A stretch of DNA of 11,644 nt, from positions 2,925 through 14,568 of the forward strand of contig CAKKRO010000140.1 of the NCBI GenBank assembly GCA_919902625.1, given 5' to 3'. The DNA comes from Nitrosomonadaceae bacterium. GTDB lineage: Bacteria > Pseudomonadota > Gammaproteobacteria > Burkholderiales > Nitrosomonadaceae. Below are positions 7,104 through 11,644 of this stretch, one piece after another (the first letter of the stretch is position 1; the number at the start of each line of letters is the position of its first letter). The notes beneath the pieces are model-generated. The model had not been told where the DNA came from, ran no database searches, and was given only the letters and a program-made list of their open reading frames with translations. A program made the position numbers and the translations under genes.

Positions 7104-7655
7104 ATGAGTAAAGCATTTACCAAGGAAAGCGAAGGCGACGATGAGCTCGACAGCACGCCGAAATTACCCCAGGGAGTGAAGAACTACATCACCCCGGCTG
7201 GGCATCAGCGATTGAAGGAAGAGTTCGACCGGCTGTGGAAAGTGGAGCGCCCGGAGTTAGTTAAAACCATTACCTGGGCGGCTTCCAATGGTGACCGTTC
7301 GGAAAATGGCGATTATATTTATGGCAAAAGGCGCCTGCGCGAAATCGACCGCCGTCTGCGCTTCCTGTCCAAGCGTCTGGATAATGCTGAAGTGGTCGAT
7401 CCCGCCCAGCGCGGTGAATGCGACCAAGTGTTCTTCGGCGCCACCGTGACCATCTGCAATGCGCAAGGTGAGGAACATACCTACAGTATTGTCGGTCTGG
7501 ACGAAGTAGATCCTGGCCATGGCCGCATCAGCTGGGTTTCCCCGCTGGCCAAGGCGCTGCTCAAGGCGTATGAGGGCGATAGGGTGAGGCTGCATACGCC
7601 GGGCGGGTTGGAAGAACTGGACGTGGTGGAGATTCGTTATGAGACGTTAAGTTAA
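7104..7655 (+). CDS. greB: Transcription elongation factor GreB
   Basis: This 183-residue protein is the transcript-cleavage factor GreB, which enters the RNA polymerase secondary channel and stimulates cleavage of backtracked RNA. The N-terminal antiparallel coiled coil covers about residues 28-100; its tip carries the catalytic acidic pair D64 and E67 in the GDRSEN motif, followed by the GreB-like YGKRRLREIDRRLRFL. The C-terminal FKBP-like domain (about 108-181) includes VFFGATV and SPLAKALL, also as in GreB. An acidic, low-complexity 25-residue N-terminal extension (KESEGDDELDS) precedes the family core, making it longer than E. coli GreB (158). The ERPE tract and WAAS before GDRSEN favour GreB over GreA. 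DNA here is visibly GC-richer than at the left of the window. It converges with ychJ across a 107-base gap without a clear terminator. Confidence 0.94.
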   Translation: MSKAFTKESEGDDELDSTPKLPQGVKNYITPAGHQRLKEEFDRLWKVERPELVKTITWAASNGDRSENGDYIYGKRRLREIDRRLRFLSKRLDNAEVVDPAQRGECDQVFFGATVTICNAQGEEHTYSIVGLDEVDPGHGRISWVSPLAKALLKAYEGDRVRLHTPGGLEELDVVEIRYETLS

Positions 7656-7762
7656 TTTATTGATTTATAATGTTCTATACTAGAATGAACTGATGCATCA
7701 CCGGAAGTTTATAATATGGCTATTTTCTCTGTTCCGATTCGATTCTTGTCACTGTTTTTATC

Positions 7763-8161
7763 TTAATCTTGCAGAATATCGCCATCGACATAAAACCACC
7801 GTCCTTCGGTATACACGAATCGGCTGATTTCATGCAGGCGATAAGCGCGGCCATTAATTTTATAACGCGCCACAAATTCAACAGTGGCATGATCCAGATC
7901 TGATTGTTCGCGGTGTTTCACTGCGAGTCCCAGCCATTGGTTGCGCGGTTTGTTTGCCAATTCCAGAGAGACTGGGCGTGTGCTGTGATGCCAGGTTGCC
8001 AGCAGATAGTCTTCACGATCCCGAGTATAAGCGGTGTAGCGTGAGCGCATGAGCAGCTCTGCCGTGGCGGGCGTTTCACCATTATCCAGGTAGCGGCCGC
8101 AACAATCGGTGTATTGCTGATTGCTGCCACATGGGCAGAGCATTGTTTTTATAGCTTTCAT
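7763..8161 (-). CDS. ychJ: YchJ family protein with SEC-C zinc motif (UPF0225)
   Basis: This 132-residue protein is a YchJ/UPF0225 homologue, a widespread proteobacterial family of unknown biochemical function. The N-terminal SEC-C type metal motif is clear: CPCGS at residues 9-13 and CC at 20-21, four cysteines likely to bind zinc. The remainder is the NTF2-like YchJ middle domain, with the characteristic LMRSRYTAY segment (37-45), WHHSTRP (57-63) and VEFVARYKINGRAYRLHEISRF (about 93-114), followed by WFYVDGD. It starts 7 bases after the stop of the GIY-YIG gene, so the two are probably one operon. GAG six bases before the ATG at 8161 is a modest ribosome-binding site; the second ATG, six codons in, has none. 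SEC-C motifs can mediate protein contacts, but no partner is visible here. Confidence 0.92.
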   Translation of the reverse strand: MKAIKTMLCPCGSNQQYTDCCGRYLDNGETPATAELLMRSRYTAYTRDREDYLLATWHHSTRPVSLELANKPRNQWLGLAVKHREQSDLDHATVEFVARYKINGRAYRLHEISRFVYTEGRWFYVDGDILQD

Positions 8162-8168
8162 ACGGTAC

Positions 8169-8423
8169 TCAAAATTCTGCGCATGTCACGATTAATTCCA
8201 GTTTCCTGGCGCGAGATAAGGATTTGATGGCCATTTCTCTTTTTGAGGCCTCGGCTCTGTTTTCATGGAGTTCTTGATATACAAGCTGGAATGGTCCGCG
8301 GCCATGGGTGTATCGCGCGCCATTCCCATCTTCATGTGCTTTGATTCGATGCGTCAAATCCGTCGTAATGCCGGTATAGAGGCTTCCATCAGCGCATCTC
8401 AGCATATAGACTGTCCAGCTCAA
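8169..8423 (-). CDS. GIY-YIG nuclease superfamily protein (UPF0213, YhbQ-like)
   Basis: This 84-residue protein is a stand-alone GIY-YIG domain of the UPF0213/YhbQ type, small proteins linked to DNA processing or repair. The first strand carries the GIY equivalent VYML (residues 5-8) and the YIG equivalent is YTG at 16-18. R26 and E63 (ASKREMAIK) occupy the usual catalytic arginine and metal-binding glutamate positions, so nuclease activity is possible. The start codon is TTG at 8423: an in-frame TAA lies at 8450-8448 with no ATG between, and GAGGGA at 8435-8430 is 6 bases upstream of the TTG. The next ATG would be at codon 7 and would cut into the first strand. It leads a probable operon with ychJ and is divergent from dinB. 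Confidence 0.9.
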   Translation of the reverse strand: MSWTVYMLRCADGSLYTGITTDLTHRIKAHEDGNGARYTHGRGPFQLVYQELHENRAEASKREMAIKSLSRARKLELIVTCAEF

Positions 8424-8429
8424 AGTGTT

Positions 8430-8435
8430 TCCCTC
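8430..8435 (-). promoter_or_regulatory. Shine-Dalgarno sequence fixing the TTG start of the GIY-YIG gene
   Basis: GAGGGA on the minus strand lies 6 bases before the TTG at 8423-8421. With an in-frame stop further upstream and no ATG between, it decides the unusual start codon. Confidence 0.7.
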
Positions 8436-8511
8436 TTCTTGTTTGGCTTATGGTGTAATTTATCACAATCCTTATGAATAAATTGCTTTGCCCAATGTGG
8501 ATGCCGTATCA

Positions 8512-9672
8512 ATGATGAATCCGCCGCAACGCCGTATTGCTCATCTGGATATGGATGCTTTTTATGCATCCGTTGAGCTGCTACGTTATCCAGAGTTACG
8601 CGGCTTACCGGTTGTGATCGGCGGGCGGACTGAGCACGAGCCTGTGATACAGGCGGATGGAAGCAAGCATTTTTATCGATTGCGCGAATATGCCGGTCGC
8701 GGTGTGATCACAACCGCTACTTACGAAGCACGTGCAGCCGGTATTTTCTCGGGCATGGGGGTCATGAAAGCGGCACAGTTGGCTCCCGATGCCATTCTCC
8801 TGCCCGTTGATTTTGATATTTACCGCCATTATTCGCGTCTGTTCAAGGCGGCTGTTGCCGGTATTGCGCCCCAGATTGAAGATTCCGGCATTGATGAAAT
8901 ATACATTGATCTCAGTGATCTGCCGGATGATGCGCTGACGCTCGCAAAGCGCATTAAACAAGCGGTGAAGGACGATACGGGGCTTTCCTGTTCCATTGGC
9001 ATCACGCCGAACAAGTTGCTGTCAAAAATCTGTTCAGATCTGGAAAAACCGGATGGACTCACCATCCTTGGGATGTCCGGCATCCCTGAACGAATCTGGC
9101 CGCTATCGGTGCGCAAGATCAATGGTATCGGCCCTAAAGCAACCCAGAAACTTGCTTCACTCGGTATTACAACCATCGCCGAATTGGCGCAGGCTGATCT
9201 GAGTTTGCTCCAGACTCACTTTGGACGCAGTTATTCAGTCTGGTTACATGAAGCTTCGCATGGGATCGATCAGCGTCCGGTGATCACCGATGCCGAACCA
9301 AAATCCATCAGCCGGGAAACCACTTTTGAGCGAGACCTTCACCCTCGTCAGGATCGCCTTGTCTTGTCAAAAGCGTTCACTGCATTGTGCACACAAGTCG
9401 CCGAGGATCTGAAACACAAAGGCTATGTTGGGCGCACCATCAGCATCAAATTACGCTTCGAGGATTTTCATACGGTAACCCGTGATTTTACGCTGGCTGC
9501 GCACACCGCCGATCCTGTCTTGATACGCCGTGCAGCGGGAGAATGCTTGCGCCGGGTGCCGTTGAAGAAAAAACTTCGATTGCTTGGGGTAAAAGTCAGT
9601 GCGTTGGTTTCAATCCGTTCCGCGTGCGGCATCGAAGTTTCTCCTCAAAGAGAATTGCCGCTTGTGCCTTGA
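8512..9672 (+). CDS. dinB: DNA polymerase IV (Y-family translesion polymerase DinB)
   Basis: This 386-residue Y-family polymerase carries out error-prone translesion DNA synthesis. The catalytic carboxylates are present: D13 and D15 in LDMDAFY, and D128-E129 in GIDEIYID. The steric-gate residue that excludes ribonucleotides is Y18. The segment IGGRTEHEPVI to GRGVITTATYEAR contains about 25 extra residues (39-63) relative to E. coli DinB; I associate this insert with betaproteobacterial Pol IV. The thumb helix-hairpin-helix is INGIGPKATQKL (about 203-214), then the little finger domain. The C-terminus QRELPLVP resembles a beta-clamp binding peptide. I prefer the ATG at 8512 (GGA 10 bases upstream) over the in-frame TTG at 8488, which has no ribosome-binding site; ATG 8515 is also possible. 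No CTGT-N8-ACAG LexA box is seen upstream. Confidence 0.93.
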   Translation: MMNPPQRRIAHLDMDAFYASVELLRYPELRGLPVVIGGRTEHEPVIQADGSKHFYRLREYAGRGVITTATYEARAAGIFSGMGVMKAAQLAPDAILLPVDFDIYRHYSRLFKAAVAGIAPQIEDSGIDEIYIDLSDLPDDALTLAKRIKQAVKDDTGLSCSIGITPNKLLSKICSDLEKPDGLTILGMSGIPERIWPLSVRKINGIGPKATQKLASLGITTIAELAQADLSLLQTHFGRSYSVWLHEASHGIDQRPVITDAEPKSISRETTFERDLHPRQDRLVLSKAFTALCTQVAEDLKHKGYVGRTISIKLRFEDFHTVTRDFTLAAHTADPVLIRRAAGECLRRVPLKKKLRLLGVKVSALVSIRSACGIEVSPQRELPLVP

Positions 9673-9767
9673 GTATTTCCGGTGTCAAGACAATGACTAT
9701 TTTTTGTTTCTGAGTTTGTACACTGAGCCTCTTTTTATTTGCGCTAAAATGAGCACTGCTTAATTCC

Positions 9768-9774
9768 AAGGAAG
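9768..9774 (+). promoter_or_regulatory. Shine-Dalgarno sequence fixing the ene-reductase start
   Basis: AAGGAAG ends 9 bases before the ATG at 9784. An upstream in-frame TTG at 9775 lies immediately against this sequence and so cannot use it, which argues for the ATG start. Confidence 0.75.
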
Positions 9775-9783
9775 TTGTTCGTG

Positions 9784-10851
9784 ATGTCATTATTTACACC
9801 GCTGAAACTGGGCGCAATTACTGTACCCAATCGCATCTTCATGGCGCCATTGACTCGCTGTCGAGCGACCGCTGAACATGTTCCGGCTGCTTTGATGGTT
9901 GAGTATTATGTTCAGAGAGCCGGCGCCGGGCTGATTATTGCGGAAGCCACTATGGTGATGGAGGGTAACTCGGCATTCTGGATGGAGCCGGGAATCTATT
10001 CTCCTGATCAGATCGCTGGCTGGAAGCGGATTACCGGGGCGGTGCATGCGGCCGGTGGCAGGATTTTCCTGCAGCTTTGGCATGGCGGCAGGGCGTGCCA
10101 TCCGCTGCTCAACCAGGGTGCTCAGCCGGTTGCGCCCAGTGCGATTGCTATTACCAATGATGAAGTGAGAACGCCGGAGGGAAAGAAACCCTATGTCATT
10201 CCACGAGCGTTGCGTGATGATGAACTGCCCGGTATTGTTGCCGGGTTTAAGCAAGCGGCTGAGAATGCCAAGACTGCAGGTTTTGATGGCATTGAAATCC
10301 ATGGCGCAAACGGCTACCTGCTGGATGAATTCTTGCGCGATGGCGCAAACCAGCGCACAGGTCCTTATGGCGGTTCCATTGAAAATCGGGCGCATTTGAT
10401 GCTCGAAGTGCTCGAAGCGGTCAGTTCCGTGTGGGGCAGTGATCGAGTTGGGCTGCGAATTTCGCCGCTTAACAGCTACAACAGTATGATTGATAGCGAC
10501 CCCATCGGATTATCCACATGGCTTGCCGACCGGCTCAACGCATTTCATCTGGCCTACCTTCATGTTATGCGAAGTGATCTTTTCCGGCAGCAAAGCGGCG
10601 ACATTATGACGCCCATTCGTAAGCATTATAGCGGTGTGCTCATGGGCAATATGGGCTACACGGCCGAGGAGGCAGGTAAAGACATTGTTGAAGAAAAAGT
10701 CGATGCGGTTGCTTTTGGCACAAGTTTTCTGGCTAATCCTGATTTGCCAGCCCGGTTCAGAGCAGGCGCCCCATTGAATCAACCCAATCCAGCTACGTTC
10801 TATACGCCTGGCCCGGAAGGCTATACGGACTACCCCCCATTGAATAAATAA
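9784..10851 (+). CDS. nemA: Old Yellow Enzyme family FMN-dependent alkene reductase (NemA-like)
   Basis: This 355-residue TIM-barrel flavoprotein is an Old Yellow Enzyme homologue that uses NAD(P)H to reduce activated C=C bonds, and in some relatives nitro compounds or nitrate esters, in the cytoplasm. The N-terminus LFTPLKLGAITVPNR then MAPLTRCRA is the classical start, with T24 near the FMN. Substrate-binding H173 and N176 (HGAN) and proton-donor Y178 are present, followed by LLDEFLRDGANQRT. The motif that usually reads NQRTDxYGG is NQRTGPYGG here. The C-terminal FMN-phosphate region includes GVLMGNMGYTAEEA and VAFGTSFLANPDL. A TAAAAT at 9745-9750 could be a -10 element, without a good -35. 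The gene stands alone, convergent with the TPM-domain gene. Native substrate cannot be predicted; the H-x-x-N pair fits the OYE type better than the H-x-x-H enzymes such as PETN reductase. Confidence 0.92.
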   Translation: MSLFTPLKLGAITVPNRIFMAPLTRCRATAEHVPAALMVEYYVQRAGAGLIIAEATMVMEGNSAFWMEPGIYSPDQIAGWKRITGAVHAAGGRIFLQLWHGGRACHPLLNQGAQPVAPSAIAITNDEVRTPEGKKPYVIPRALRDDELPGIVAGFKQAAENAKTAGFDGIEIHGANGYLLDEFLRDGANQRTGPYGGSIENRAHLMLEVLEAVSSVWGSDRVGLRISPLNSYNSMIDSDPIGLSTWLADRLNAFHLAYLHVMRSDLFRQQSGDIMTPIRKHYSGVLMGNMGYTAEEAGKDIVEEKVDAVAFGTSFLANPDLPARFRAGAPLNQPNPATFYTPGPEGYTDYPPLNK

Positions 10852-10970
10852 AGTGGCCGGAGATAGAGAAGACTGGGAAATACTTAGGAAGTAGTGTTCC
10901 AAATGCCACTCTAGGGTAAACAGCAGCATCATTAATAATTACGCAAGGCTCCCCCACAATTAATACCGAA

Positions 10971-11474
10971 TCAGTAAAGTACCACAGGCTTATCAGCAAG
11001 CTCATTTCTTGCATTCTCTGGACCGGGTGGAAAATATTTCCGTAAATAACTGCTGACAGTGTTGATTCCTTCAATGACGCCGGCCTCGAATTGCTGTTGC
11101 CGGAATGCGGACTCCATAGCACGGCAAATATCCTCCCATTCCTTACTGGAAATTTTTGAATGAATTCCACGATCGCCAATGATTTCTACATCGCGGTCGG
11201 CGAGCAATAAATAAATCAATACGCCATTGTTATATTCGGTATCCCATATGCGCTGTTGAGAAAATACTTCGATCGCCCGTTCGCGGGCGGTTTGATTCCT
11301 GAGGAGAGAGGCGGTATTCAGCGCAGCTTCCACAGCAAAGCAAATTTCGCCACCGTGAGTCATTTCCGATTGTTTAATTGCCTGTTCAATGACTGTCAGG
11401 GAAGCAGCAGGGAATCGACGCCGTATTGCAAGTTGACCGGTCAAAAGATGACGCATGATGCGGGCAAAATTCAT
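10971..11474 (-). CDS. TPM-domain protein (DUF477, soluble type)
   Basis: This 167-residue protein contains a TPM (YgcG/DUF477) domain. Members elsewhere have been linked to acid phosphatase activity in the chloroplast lumen and, in bacteria, to LemA-associated envelope functions. The diagnostic strand and loop WDTEYNNGVLIYLLLADRDV (76-95), followed by EIIGDRGI (96-103), is clear, preceded by EICFAVEAAL and the helix with TARERAIEVF. No signal peptide or membrane helix is visible, so it is the soluble type; the C-terminal part (about 111-150) is helical. Its ATG (11474-11472) directly abuts the TAA of the upstream gene (11477-11475), and AAGG lies just before, which implies translational coupling. 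This arrangement matches lemA-ygcG-TPM clusters in proteobacteria. Confidence 0.85.
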   Translation of the reverse strand: MNFARIMRHLLTGQLAIRRRFPAASLTVIEQAIKQSEMTHGGEICFAVEAALNTASLLRNQTARERAIEVFSQQRIWDTEYNNGVLIYLLLADRDVEIIGDRGIHSKISSKEWEDICRAMESAFRQQQFEAGVIEGINTVSSYLRKYFPPGPENARNELADKPVVLY

Positions 11475-11644
11475 TTACCACCTTCCCGATGCGCCGCCGC
11501 CGCCAAAACCGCCGCCACCGCCTCCAAATCCACCTCCGAAGCCGCCTCTTCCAATACCTCCATTTCGATAACCATTATCTGACCAGTCGCCATGCCCGTT
11601 TCTGTAGATTCCCCTGCCTGTGTTCTGAAACAGACTCATAAAGA
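11475..11644 (-). CDS. C-terminal end of a glycine-rich TPM/YgcG-like membrane protein (partial)
   Basis: The last 55 codons of a minus-strand gene entering from the right edge. The visible part ends with a glycine-rich tail (GGIGRGGFGGG, FGGGGGGFGGGG, ASGRW) and is preceded by a polar stretch (SLFQNTGRGIYRNGHGDW). Such FGGGG-rich tails ending near GGGGASGxW are characteristic of the membrane-anchored YgcG/TPM proteins encoded next to lemA, and the following gene encodes a TPM domain, which supports the assignment. The catalytic-type domain and the start lie outside the window, so the family is inferred from tail and context only. Confidence 0.7.
   Translation of the reverse strand, partial: FMSLFQNTGRGIYRNGHGDWSDNGYRNGGIGRGGFGGGFGGGGGGFGGGGASGRW

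Noticed and set aside
8424..8511. LexA-type SOS box in the dinB/GIY-YIG divergent region
   Set aside because: No CTGT-N8-ACAG pattern is present; the CTGT at the GIY-YIG gene start has no matching ACAG at the right distance.
9668..9705. CTTGA/TCAAG inverted repeat followed by TTTTTT after dinB, as a terminator
   Set aside because: The stem is only 5 bases with a 12-base loop, overlaps the stop codon, and the T-run starts about 10 bases after the stem.
10852..10910. AGTGGC/GCCACT inverted repeat between nemA and the TPM gene
   Set aside because: The arms are 6 bases and 47 bases apart with no T-run, so a functional hairpin is unlikely.
10510..11179. Minus-strand frames of 128 and 140 codons overlapping nemA and the TPM gene
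   Set aside because: They run antisense or out of frame to well-supported genes and show no family features.

Overview
The window looks like an ordinary chromosomal stretch of a Gram-negative proteobacterium, most likely a betaproteobacterium; a Nitrosomonadaceae-like host is my guess. The DinB carries the extra palm-region insert I associate with betaproteobacterial Pol IV. YgfZ, GreB, YchJ and a DUF502 protein are typical proteobacterial housekeeping families. Genus placement is inference. No rRNA, tRNA, CRISPR array, complete insertion sequence or phage module is visible.

Layout from left to right: (1) 1-180, AT-rich DNA without a supportable gene. (2) 181-1644 (-), a dynamin-like membrane GTPase. 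(3) 1645-2118, a 474-base gene-free region with a nested inverted repeat, a perfect 14-base tandem duplication and a possible decayed coding stretch. (4) 2119-2829 (+), a DUF502 inner-membrane protein, convergent with ygfZ at 2851-3894 (-). (5) 4104-5072 (+), a D-2-hydroxyacid dehydrogenase, followed by an EmrE-type multidrug exporter at 5117-5449 (+). (6) 5470-6792 (-), a PLP-dependent histidine decarboxylase homologue with an N-terminal twin-arginine motif. (7) 7104-7655 (+), greB, preceded by a closed 17-codon ORF that ends 2 bases before its start. (8) a two-gene minus-strand unit, a GIY-YIG protein (8169-8423, TTG start) then ychJ (7763-8161), divergent from dinB (8512-9672, +). (9) 9784-10851 (+), an Old Yellow Enzyme-type ene-reductase. 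(10) 10971-11474 (-), a soluble TPM-domain protein directly after the glycine-rich end of a second protein (11475-11644 and beyond) that resembles the membrane-type TPM/YgcG family; together they look like the distal end of a lemA-ygcG-TPM type operon.

Most genes seem to be independent transcription units. Likely co-transcribed groups are the hydroxyacid dehydrogenase with emrE (44-base gap), GIY-YIG with ychJ (7-base gap), and the two right-edge genes (stop and start codons directly adjacent). The observation most worth following is the apparent Tat-type signal on a histidine decarboxylase-family enzyme, a fold normally found in the cytoplasm. The remaining findings are smaller: upstream mini-ORFs, the structured region at 1763-1903, and start-codon revisions for dinB and nemA.
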